Of a stretch of 8,333 nt of DNA, positions 1 to 6,554 are shown piece by piece. The notes beneath the pieces were generated by a model. It did no database searches. It was not told where the DNA came from and was given only the letters and a program-made list of their open reading frames with translations. Position numbers and translations under genes: made by a program. This DNA is from Prosthecobacter debontii. Its GTDB lineage: Bacteria > Verrucomicrobiota > Verrucomicrobiia > Verrucomicrobiales > Akkermansiaceae. The stretch's first letter is position 1, and the number at the start of each line of letters is the position of its first letter. The stretch lies in contig CAMCYT010000109.1 of NCBI GenBank assembly GCA_945885485.1, forward strand, positions 1 to 8,333. Reading direction: 5' to 3'.

Positions 1-539
1 GATCCGGTAGGCGTTGCAACGATCAAGCCGTCAGCGCGGTAACGATTCAGCCACTCACCATCGACTTTCGCAATCAAGGTGACCAAGCGCCCAGTTTCAC
101 CGCGTGCCATCGTGACTTCGTTCAAACCATGATAGGTTTCAACCGCACCCGATTTCCGAATGACTCTAGCATCTAACAACATCCGCACACTGGTGCGATA
201 GCTTCCCGTTGCAACGGCATCGGCAAACTCATCGATTTCGCGATCGGTGCAAGTTGTTAGAAAACCAAGTGTGCCGATGTTTATTCCGGCGACAGGTTTC
301 TCAAACACTCCCAAGCGTGCCACGGCATGCATCATCGTGCCATCGCCTCCGAGCACGGCTGCGATATCAACGTGATCTGCAAAAGTGCTCGCATCGATCT
401 CTGAAACTTCACCGGCAAGCCCGGCTGTTTCGCGATCCAAAATACATTCGCATCCTCGCTGCTCAAGCGCAGCTCTAAGCGCCAGCAGAGTTTTCAACCC
501 ACCAGCTTTTTTCGGGTTAAGCAGTAATCCGACTTTCAC
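1..539 (-). CDS. nadK: NAD kinase, N-terminal 179 residues (3' end outside the window)
   Basis: NAD kinase phosphorylates NAD to NADP using ATP (or polyphosphate in some members) in the cytoplasm. Reading leftward, the protein opens with KVGLLLNPKKAG, the usual first strand of the family. It then shows the hallmark GGDGT motif at about residues 64-68 (catalytic Asp and phosphate-binding Gly), the INIGTLGFL stretch at 86-94, the LNE motif at 139-141 whose Asn-Glu pair contacts NAD, and ADGLIVATPTG at 169-179, where the window ends in a codon consistent with the expected Ser. Full-length family members are near 290 residues, so roughly 110 C-terminal residues are missing because of the window edge. 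I chose the GTG at 537-539. A second in-frame GTG at 546-548 would add three residues and lies closer to a GAAGGA box, so the start is uncertain by three codons; no in-frame ATG exists before the upstream stop. It lies downstream of tkt on the same strand. Confidence 0.95.
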   Translation of the reverse strand, partial: MKVGLLLNPKKAGGLKTLLALRAALEQRGCECILDRETAGLAGEVSEIDASTFADHVDIAAVLGGDGTMMHAVARLGVFEKPVAGINIGTLGFLTTCTDREIDEFADAVATGSYRTSVRMLLDARVIRKSGAVETYHGLNEVTMARGETGRLVTLIAKVDGEWLNRYRADGLIVATPTG

Positions 540-598
540 GATAACCACAACGTGTGACGAATCCTTCGTTCTGACAAGAAAGTTACGGGATAAAACAA

Positions 599-650
599 AA
601 AATCCGCAGTCCCGATGATCCTAAAATCCGCAGTTAACAATGCGGATTTT
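599..650. repeat. Short direct repeats plus an inverted copy in the tkt-nadK gap
   Basis: The 12-mer AAAATCCGCAGT occurs at 599-610 and again at 623-634, a 24-base period. Its 10-base core is present in inverted orientation (TGCGGATTTT) at 641-650. The inverted copy can therefore pair with either direct copy, giving two mutually exclusive stems in RNA. The nearer pairing is the stronger 13-bp hairpin; the farther one has a large loop but ends at the U-rich run. Confidence 0.7.
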
Positions 651-653
651 AGG
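620..653 (-). terminator. 13-bp perfect hairpin behind tkt, probable transcription terminator
   Basis: Bases 620-632 (CCTAAAATCCGCA) are exactly complementary to 641-653 (TGCGGATTTTAGG), with an 8-base loop at 633-640. The hairpin lies 87 bases past the tkt stop in the tkt reading direction and before nadK. Its own right arm is not followed by a clean U run. A second copy of the right arm, at 599-608 in the leftward transcript, runs directly into a U-rich stretch (UUUUUUGUUUU across about 590-602). Either this is a tkt terminator with an unusual layout or it is an RNA-processing or stabilising hairpin through which nadK is still transcribed. Both flanking genes point left, so a rightward role is unlikely. 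Confidence 0.6.
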
Positions 654-662
654 TGGTTATTC

Positions 663-726
663 GTTATTGGTTAAAAGATATAAGGAGTATTTAACCCCTA
701 ATAACTCATAACATTTAACTAATAAC
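663..726. repeat. AT-rich inverted repeat in the tkt 3' flank
   Basis: GTTATTGGTTAAA at 663-675 pairs with TTTAACTAATAAC at 714-726 across 13 positions with one G-T wobble, separated by 38 bases. A competing shorter pairing joins GGTTAAA (669-675) with TTTAACC (690-696). The segment starts 14 bases past the tkt stop and holds no coding frame. It is most simply the tkt 3' untranslated region; whether the structure forms is unknown. Confidence 0.4.
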
Positions 727-739
727 ACAGATTATCCGC

Positions 740-2716
740 TTACTTGGTGGCAGCGACAACATCTGCGGCTGTCATGCCGAGTTCTTTCATGACAACATCG
801 CCAGGTGCGCTGATGCCGAAACGATCGATGCCGAGGGCCTTGCCTTCGGTGCCGACGTATTTCCACCAGAAGTCAGTGACACCGGCTTCGATAGAAACCC
901 GCTTGGTGCAGGATTTCGGTAAAACACCCTCTTTATACTCAGTGGATTGTCTTTCAAAGCGCTCAACGCAAGGCATGGAAACCACGCGAACACCGTCACC
1001 AAGTTGCTTAGCAGCCTCGACGCAATGTTGTAACTCGGAACCTGTGCCGATGAGGATAGTTTTCAACTCACCCGTCTCTTTCACAGCCACATAAGCACCG
1101 CGAAGCACGCCATCACGACGCTCTTGAACGGAAAGATGGTTCATCGTTGGGATCGCTTGACGGGTCAGGATGAGAGCGGTTGGACCATCGGTGCGGTTCA
1201 TCGTTGCGATGAAGGCGCCAGCTGTTTCCTCCGGATCGCCTGGGCGGATCACATCGAGACCCGGAATCACGCGCAAGCCGCTAACCGTTTCAACCGGTTG
1301 GTGAGTTGGGCCGTCTTCGCCGACACCGACGGAATCGTGCGTGAAGATAAAAGTGGTTGGTAGTTTTGAGAGAGAGGCCAAACGGATCGCAGGACGAACG
1401 TAATCCGCGAACACGCAGAACGTCGCGCCGCTTGCACGGAAGAGACCATCGTAAGCGATACCGTTGCAGATCGCTCCCATCGCATGTTCGCGAATACCGA
1501 ACCAGATGTTGCGTCCGGCAGGATTCTTAGCAGAGAAATCACCTGCGCCGTTGAGATAGTTTTTGGTCGATCCGAAAAGGTCCGCGCTACCTGTTAGAAA
1601 TTGCGGCATGGCTTTTGCAACATCGTTGATGACTTTCGCGCCAGCGGAACGGGTTGCGTCTTTATAATCGGCTGGGAAAGCCGGAATGCTGTCGGATAGA
1701 TTTGATGGGGTCGCGAGCGCAATGCCTTCGGTGAGTTGTTTCGAAAGCTCAGGATTGACTTTCGACCATGCGTCGTAAGTTGCCTGCCATGCATTGAACT
1801 GGACGATGAGCTCTTGTCTGCGCTGGTTGAAAAACGCTTGAGTCTCTGCAGAAACGAAGAAGTGTTCGTCAGCAGGAAGACCTAAACCGGCACGTGCGGC
1901 TTCGATGAATTTCGCACCTCCTTCGCCGTGCGCTTTGGCGGAACCTGCAACTTCTGGAATGCCTCGGCCGATCTCCGTTTTCGCGATGATCACTTTCGGT
2001 TTCCCGTTGTCATTGGTTTTTGCCTTGGCGATGGCTTGCTGGATGACAGCAAAATCATGTCCGTTAATCACCACAGCGTCCCAACCTTGGGATTCGAAGT
2101 ATTGTTTAGCGTTCTCGCTCTGAGTCAGCTCCGCCATCGCATCAAGCGTGACGTCGTTGCTATCATAAATGAGGATGAGGTTATCGAGGCCGTTGTGACC
2201 GGCGAAAGCGATCGCTTCTTTAGCAACACCCTCTTGAAGGCAGCCATCTCCGTGAAGAGCGATGATGTGATGATTGAAAAGCGTGTGCTCGGCGGTGTTG
2301 TAAATCGCAGCAGCGCGCTTTCCAGAAATCGCGAATCCAACTGCGTTGGCGATGCCTTGGCCGAGTGGACCAGTCGTCGCTTCGACACCTGGGGTTTCAT
2401 GAAACTCAGGATGACCCGGTGTGATGGAATGCAGTTTACGGAAAGAGGCGACGTCGTTTTTCGATACCGCATAACCCGAGAGATGCAACCAGCTATAGAG
2501 AAACATCGAACCATGGCCGGCCGAGAGGATGAAACGATCGCGGTTCAACCAACGCGGCGCATCGGGATTGAAATTCATGGCTTCACCGAAGAGGACCGCG
2601 CCAATTTCGGCACAGCCGAGCGGGAGACCAAGGTGTCCGGAGTTACAGGCGTGGACGGCATCCATGGCGAGGCCACGGGATTCGTTTGCAGCGGTGGTAA
2701 GTGCTTTCGTATTCAT
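740..2716 (-). CDS. tkt: Transketolase
   Basis: Transketolase is a thiamine-diphosphate and Mg2+-dependent cytoplasmic enzyme. It moves two-carbon ketol units between sugar phosphates in the non-oxidative pentose phosphate pathway. The 658-residue product matches the usual length (about 660) and has every expected landmark: GHLGLPLG with His28; LSAGHGS with His68; TPGHPE with His102; the cofactor motif GDGCLQEG at 156-163 followed by Asn187; AKAHGEGG with His263; the catalytic glutamate Glu410 in GIREHAMG; and THDSVGVGEDGPTHQP at 459-474 with His472. The pyrimidine and C-terminal domains are complete. The ATG at 2714-2716 is chosen because MNTKALTTAANESRG aligns with normal family N-termini; an in-frame TTG at 2786-2788 would add 24 uncharacteristic residues. 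No strong ribosome binding site precedes it. The residue after His28 is Leu where the common motif has Pro (GHPG). It follows hisA after 102 bases and precedes nadK by 200. Confidence 0.97.
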   Translation of the reverse strand: MNTKALTTAANESRGLAMDAVHACNSGHLGLPLGCAEIGAVLFGEAMNFNPDAPRWLNRDRFILSAGHGSMFLYSWLHLSGYAVSKNDVASFRKLHSITPGHPEFHETPGVEATTGPLGQGIANAVGFAISGKRAAAIYNTAEHTLFNHHIIALHGDGCLQEGVAKEAIAFAGHNGLDNLILIYDSNDVTLDAMAELTQSENAKQYFESQGWDAVVINGHDFAVIQQAIAKAKTNDNGKPKVIIAKTEIGRGIPEVAGSAKAHGEGGAKFIEAARAGLGLPADEHFFVSAETQAFFNQRRQELIVQFNAWQATYDAWSKVNPELSKQLTEGIALATPSNLSDSIPAFPADYKDATRSAGAKVINDVAKAMPQFLTGSADLFGSTKNYLNGAGDFSAKNPAGRNIWFGIREHAMGAICNGIAYDGLFRASGATFCVFADYVRPAIRLASLSKLPTTFIFTHDSVGVGEDGPTHQPVETVSGLRVIPGLDVIRPGDPEETAGAFIATMNRTDGPTALILTRQAIPTMNHLSVQERRDGVLRGAYVAVKETGELKTILIGTGSELQHCVEAAKQLGDGVRVVSMPCVERFERQSTEYKEGVLPKSCTKRVSIEAGVTDFWWKYVGTEGKALGIDRFGISAPGDVVMKELGMTAADVVAATK

Positions 2717-2760
2717 AAAATTAGAGTCGCCACCGTTTTTCTTGGGGGCGGGGTGCGCAA

Positions 2761-2788
2761 ACCCTAGAAATTCGCGCTCATTTGACAA
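2761..2788 (-). promoter_or_regulatory. Possible sigma-70-type promoter for tkt
   Basis: In the hisA-tkt gap the leftward strand reads TTGTCA (2783-2788, five of six matches to the -35 consensus), 16 bases, then TAGGGT (2761-2766). The last hexamer keeps the three most conserved -10 positions (T, A, final T). Transcription would begin near 2754, giving a leader of about 38 bases before the tkt ATG. The match is only moderate, and tkt could equally be read from the hisA promoter. Confidence 0.3.
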
Positions 2789-2818
2789 GCAATCATCGTG
2801 ATTTTCGTGGGGAATCGA

Positions 2819-3586
2819 TCAAGTTCCACTCATGGCAACTAGTTCCCCATAACATATCCCACTGCCGCCAAATAAATCCAACGCACTACCCACCGTCACA
2901 TCAACCAAGCCTTTTCCAAGTTCATCGACCAAACGCACGTCATCCATCGTCGCCGCTCCGCCCGCGTAGGTTACTGGACATTTTCCCCATCCTCCCAAAA
3001 AACTCACTAATTCCTCATCCACACCGCCACAAAGACCTTCGACATCTGCCGCATGAACCAAAAACTCATCACAATACGGCCACAGCCCATCCAGTGTCTG
3101 CGCGGAAATTTCCAATTCGGTAAGCGTCTGCCAGCGATTCATCGCCACCCTCCAACCATCCATCGTTCGGCGACAAGACAGATCAATGACTAACCGCTCC
3201 TTGCCCACTTCACGAGTCAACTCCTCCAACGCACTCTGGAGAAATCGTCCTTCGGAATCAAATAAAGCAGATGTCACGATCACATGACTCGCTCCTGCTT
3301 CCAGCCATTGACTGGCATTTTCCACAGAAATCCCACCTCCCAACTGCATCCCGTCCGGCCAAGCCGTAAGCGCTTCTCTCGCTGCCTGCTCATTACCTTT
3401 TCCCAGCATAATCACATGCCCACCAAACAGTCCATCCTGACGGAATTTCTCCGCAAACCACGCTGGGGACTTATCAGAAACGAAATTCTCCCTCGGTCCG
3501 GGACCATGATCGCGGAGGCTACCACCCACGATTTGCTTCACTTTGCCATCGTGGAGATCAATACAAGGCCTAAACCTACAGTTCAT
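2819..3586 (-). CDS. hisA: HisA, plant/yeast-type ProFAR isomerase (histidine biosynthesis)
   Basis: This enzyme isomerises the aminoaldose ProFAR to the aminoketose PRFAR in the cytoplasm, the fourth step of histidine synthesis, on a single TIM barrel. The 255-residue sequence carries the two catalytic aspartates expected for HisA: Asp10 in RPCIDLHDGKVKQIVGG and Asp135 in LVIDLSCRR. Phosphate-binding glycines are seen in QLGGGIS (81-87), TYAGGA (206-211) and the C-terminal TVGSALDLFGG (231-241). The KVKQIVGG opening and the GSALDLFGG ending are typical of eukaryotic HIS6/HISN3 proteins, whereas ordinary bacterial HisA opens like IPALDLIDGKVVRL. The ATG at 3584-3586 overlaps the stop of the upstream lipoprotein gene as ATGA, suggesting translational coupling; there is no clear Shine-Dalgarno box. 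Assignment to the isomerase fold is secure. That it is the eukaryotic subtype is judged from motif memory, not from an alignment. No other his gene lies in the window. Confidence 0.93.
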   Translation of the reverse strand: MNCRFRPCIDLHDGKVKQIVGGSLRDHGPGPRENFVSDKSPAWFAEKFRQDGLFGGHVIMLGKGNEQAAREALTAWPDGMQLGGGISVENASQWLEAGASHVIVTSALFDSEGRFLQSALEELTREVGKERLVIDLSCRRTMDGWRVAMNRWQTLTELEISAQTLDGLWPYCDEFLVHAADVEGLCGGVDEELVSFLGGWGKCPVTYAGGAATMDDVRLVDELGKGLVDVTVGSALDLFGGSGICYGELVAMSGT

Positions 3587-3762
3587 TTCGAGCTCACAGT
3601 CACAGGAACCTCACATGATTCACAAGATGTCGGATGATTGTAAAAATCCTTTTTCGGGCAAAATTTCATAGAGGGCTTGAAGGTTGAAGGATCAAGCGGA
3701 GGATTTACCTTACAAGAGCTCAATAAGCCCGCCAAAGCCAATGTGACATATAAGAACTTCAT
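3583..3762 (-). CDS. Small lipoprotein of unknown function, coupled to hisA
   Basis: This 59-residue frame begins MKFLYVTLALAGLLSSC: a basic residue, a hydrophobic stretch and a lipobox (Leu14-Ser15-Ser16-Cys17). That predicts export, lipidation on Cys17 and cleavage by signal peptidase II, leaving a mature peptide of about 43 residues tethered to a membrane. The mature part is rich in Pro and Lys near its start and has three more cysteines (Cys35, Cys47, Cys50). The last two form a C-x2-C pair (TSCESCEV), which could bind a metal or form a disulfide; this is inference. Its TGA overlaps the hisA ATG by four bases (ATGA, 3583-3586), a strong sign of a real, co-translated gene. No good ribosome binding site precedes the ATG at 3760-3762. 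I do not recognise the family. A role in histidine metabolism is not implied, because the partner enzyme is cytoplasmic. Confidence 0.75.
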   Translation of the reverse strand: MKFLYVTLALAGLLSSCKVNPPLDPSTFKPSMKFCPKKDFYNHPTSCESCEVPVTVSSK

Positions 3763-3800
3763 ATCTGTAATTATGTTTCAAAGAGACCTACCAAGAGATT

Positions 3801-3829
3801 TAGATGGTGGCGAGATTTAAAATTATAAT
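3801..3829 (+). promoter_or_regulatory. Possible rightward promoter for the TPR protein gene
   Basis: TATAAT occurs on the plus strand at 3824-3829, sharing bases with the leftward -10 because the octamer ATTATAAT (3822-3829) contains both. The -35 position (TAGATG at 3801-3806, 17-base spacing) matches only three of six positions, so this is weaker than the leftward promoter. Transcription would start near 3836, about 68 bases before the GTG at 3904. Confidence 0.3.
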
Positions 3830-3851
3830 CAACACACCCCCAATCTCCCAA
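3822..3851 (-). promoter_or_regulatory. Probable leftward promoter for the lipoprotein-hisA-tkt unit
   Basis: The leftward strand has a perfect TATAAT at 3822-3827, preceded at 18 bases by TTGGGA (3846-3851, four of six matches to the -35 consensus). Initiation near 3815 would give a leader of about 50 bases before the lipoprotein ATG at 3762. It is in the right place for the first gene of the leftward run. Confidence 0.5.
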
Positions 3852-3903
3852 TTTCCTATCTTCTTTCTTCCATGTCAGAAATCCGTGATTCATTCTCCTC
3901 CTA

Positions 3904-6477
3904 GTGAAATTCACCTCTGTCATCACTTTAGTTATCCTTACGGCACATCTCGCACGCGCAGATGATATGATCGAACAGAGCATTGCTGCTGCCAAGCACG
4001 CCATGGAAAATGATCTTTGGGACGTCGCGACCTCGAAATTAAAATCCGCTGCCGAGCAAGCTAATCTCACACCAGATGCCCGCGCGGAAATTCTCATCAT
4101 GCTAGCGGAAAGTTTCATCCGCAGCAACCAACCGACTAAAGCCCTCACACTTCTCGATCAACCCACAGTTGCAAATTTGCCGGAAACCCCTTTTTGGAGA
4201 GGTTTGGCTCTCGCTGGTTCTGGAAGATTCAATGATGCCGCTGAATCGCTAGCCATCATCGCCGAACAACCCACCCACCCTTTTATCCGGGAAGCCGCTC
4301 TTACTTCGGCCAGCCTTTATCTCTCACTTGGCCAGCCCGATAAATCTCTAAAAATTCTCAACCTCCTTGATTCATCTCCAAAATCCTCCGACCGCATCGA
4401 TGCTGCCTTCCACCAAGCGGAAATTCTTATCGATCTCGGAGAATATGATCAAGCACGCAGCCATTTCATAAAAGCCAAAGAAATCCCGAAAAATTTAATC
4501 CCAGCTGCTAAATTTCTGGATGCCACTCTGACTCTAAAAGCAGGCGATGCTGCTGCTGCTGAAATTATTTTTGCCGATCTTATCGCAAAACCAGATGGCC
4601 AATCCACTGCCCGCTACGGTCTAGCTGCTATCGGTAAAGCCGATGCTATTGCTGCCCAGAACAAACCAGCCATCGCCACCCAATTCCTCCTCACATTTAT
4701 CCAAGATCATCCGCAAACCACCGCGCTCAATCCTATTTTTCATAGAATTATCGACTGGCTACCCGAACAAATCATAACCACAGATCATCCCACTCTCGTT
4801 CAGTTAAATGAATGGATTCCAGCTACACTCCCTCCCTCAACTGGCCTAATTAACACCGAAGCTGCCACTGCTGCAGCCGCCTTACCTATAGAATCAAGCG
4901 AACTGGATGACCTTGTTGTGTTCTCTATGCACGCACGTGCCATCGGCCTTCATCGTATCAACAACCCTGCTGCAAAAATTGAAGCACGCCTGCTCATGCA
5001 ACGCATTCTTTTGCTGGCACCTCACCACTTCCTCGCACCAAAATCACTATTCGAACTCGCAAAATGGCAACTTGAAGCTAACGAACCCGAACAGGCATTT
5101 GCCCTTCTCGATTCTCTCCGCCAAACGACGAAGTCCGCTCTTATCAAAGGAGAAGCGACTTTTCTCGATGCAAAAATTGCCTTCGAACAAGGTGAAAAAG
5201 ACCTAGCAATCTCACTCTTCGATGAAGCCGCAAATCTGCTTTCTCAAGAAAACCGCAACAACTCCCTAATCAACTCCGCTCTCATCCGCCTGAACGAATC
5301 CAATCGCGAATCCCTCACCATCAAACACGAAGATCCAGCCATCGAAGAGAAACTAAACATCGAGCTCAATCTAGAAAAAGCACTCACCCTTCGCGACCCT
5401 GAAAAAGCCAAACTCTCTCTGGATACATTTCTTACCGAACACCCCAACCACACTCGCGCTATCGAAGCACGCATTGCCATCATCGAGGCAGCTATCAATT
5501 CCACACCACCCGACCTCTCTCTGGCACGAGCCCAACTCGATATCATCAAATCCACAGAAATCACTCTAACTGAGGAAAAAAAATCACACATCGCCATCAC
5601 CGAACTCCGCCTTCTTGATGCACTAAATCAACCCGAACAAACAATCGCTCTTGCTAATCATATCGTCGAAAAATTCCCCGGCACCCCACAAGAAGCAGAA
5701 GCCCTGATGATTCTAGGGAAATCTCTTTTCCGCTCAAAAAGCTACAACCAAGCACGCATCGTCTTCGAAAAAATAGCCAAATCAAAACTAGGCACCCAAC
5801 GCTCTCAAGCTGCATTTCTCCTCGCCGCAAGATCAGCCGCCCTTGGCGCTACGACCCAATCTCGCGAAGAAGCACTCAAACTCTTCGATCAAGCCATTGC
5901 AATCGACGGCCCTCTCAGATCTATGGCTATTCTCGAAAAAGCCCGTTTGAACATAGACCTTAATCAAATTGATCTCGCCATCAAATCTCTAACAGATGCC
6001 TATCAAAAAGTTTCTCCTGACGATCCCTCACGCCTACCCACAGGACTACTTCTCTCAGAGGCCATCTATGCACGCGGAGATACCAATCCAGAAAACCTCC
6101 TCAAAGCACTCGAGATTTACAATCAACTCGTCGAAATCTCCGTCAATAAACCCGCTCAATATTTCCATATACAATATCTTCGCGGACTCACACTCGAAAA
6201 ACTCCCGGATCCAGATAATCCAGGCCAAACCCGTTTAGGAGATGCCCTAGCAGCTTATTTCTCCGTTCTTGATCGCCCAGTCGATCCAGCCCCCCCTGAA
6301 TGGGAATGGTTCGAACGCAGCGGCTTCCGCGCCCTTACCATCTTGGAAAACACCGAGCGCTGGCCGGCAGCTATCTCAATAGCAGAAAAAATCGCCTCGT
6401 TCGGTGGACCTCGAACAAAGGACGCTGCTGACCGCGCCCGCCAACTCCGCTTAAAGCACATGATTTGGGAAGATTAA
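3904..6477 (+). CDS. Exported TPR-repeat protein, probably periplasmic
   Basis: The 857-residue product begins with a cleavable signal peptide: MKFTSVITLVILTAHLARA then DD, with the Ala-Arg-Ala site at residues 17-19. The rest is almost wholly helical repeats of the TPR type. Clear units include RGLALAGSGRFNDAAESL (99-116), EILIDLGEYDQARSHF (173-188), ELAKWQLEANEPEQAFALL (384-402), DAKIAFEQGEKDLAISLF (422-439), LMILGKSLFRSKSYNQARIVF (601-621) and the helices around 673-700. Such proteins act as protein-protein scaffolds; none of the segments suggests an enzyme. The C-terminus (about 797-857) differs from the repeats, is tryptophan-rich (PEWEWFERSGFRA) and ends in charged helices. The GTG start at 3904-3906 is the first usable start after an in-frame TGA at 3886-3888 and places the signal peptide exactly at the N-terminus. 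No Shine-Dalgarno sequence precedes it. The LptF/G-like gene follows after 77 bases, hinting at an envelope-assembly role. I cannot name a specific function. Confidence 0.9.
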   Translation: MKFTSVITLVILTAHLARADDMIEQSIAAAKHAMENDLWDVATSKLKSAAEQANLTPDARAEILIMLAESFIRSNQPTKALTLLDQPTVANLPETPFWRGLALAGSGRFNDAAESLAIIAEQPTHPFIREAALTSASLYLSLGQPDKSLKILNLLDSSPKSSDRIDAAFHQAEILIDLGEYDQARSHFIKAKEIPKNLIPAAKFLDATLTLKAGDAAAAEIIFADLIAKPDGQSTARYGLAAIGKADAIAAQNKPAIATQFLLTFIQDHPQTTALNPIFHRIIDWLPEQIITTDHPTLVQLNEWIPATLPPSTGLINTEAATAAAALPIESSELDDLVVFSMHARAIGLHRINNPAAKIEARLLMQRILLLAPHHFLAPKSLFELAKWQLEANEPEQAFALLDSLRQTTKSALIKGEATFLDAKIAFEQGEKDLAISLFDEAANLLSQENRNNSLINSALIRLNESNRESLTIKHEDPAIEEKLNIELNLEKALTLRDPEKAKLSLDTFLTEHPNHTRAIEARIAIIEAAINSTPPDLSLARAQLDIIKSTEITLTEEKKSHIAITELRLLDALNQPEQTIALANHIVEKFPGTPQEAEALMILGKSLFRSKSYNQARIVFEKIAKSKLGTQRSQAAFLLAARSAALGATTQSREEALKLFDQAIAIDGPLRSMAILEKARLNIDLNQIDLAIKSLTDAYQKVSPDDPSRLPTGLLLSEAIYARGDTNPENLLKALEIYNQLVEISVNKPAQYFHIQYLRGLTLEKLPDPDNPGQTRLGDALAAYFSVLDRPVDPAPPEWEWFERSGFRALTILENTERWPAAISIAEKIASFGGPRTKDAADRARQLRLKHMIWED

Positions 6478-6554
6478 TCCCACCGAACTCCCATATCTCC
6501 AGACTTCAAATCTCGACAGCTAACCCCGCAAGCCCAAACCTTCATCCACCTATC

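Noticed and set aside
209..618. Short plus-strand open frames opposite nadK
   Set aside because: They are in the shadow of the NAD kinase coding frame, are arginine/serine-rich with no family resemblance, and have no credible start signals.
1928..2767. A 279-codon plus-strand open frame antisense to transketolase
   Set aside because: It lies wholly inside the unmistakable tkt gene, its product resembles nothing I recognise, and its openness follows from the codon use of the real gene on the other strand.
2717..2788. N-terminal extension of transketolase from a TTG at 2786-2788
   Set aside because: The 24 added residues do not resemble transketolase N-termini, the start is TTG, and the segment overlaps a plausible promoter. 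The ATG at 2716 gives the normal length.
3284..3637. A 117-codon plus-strand open frame across hisA and the lipoprotein gene
   Set aside because: Both genes on the other strand are supported by motifs and by their ATGA overlap; the plus-strand product shows no recognisable feature.
3571..3893. A his-operon attenuator (leader peptide rich in histidine) before hisA
   Set aside because: The only leader-sized frame has just three His codons, two of them adjacent, and no terminator/antiterminator pair or U run was found upstream of hisA.
6465..6554. Permease start at the TTG 6465-6467 overlapping the TPR gene
   Set aside because: The added 30 residues are Pro/Ser/Asn-rich and unlike a membrane protein N-terminus. 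The ATG at 6555 directly precedes the first hydrophobic segment.
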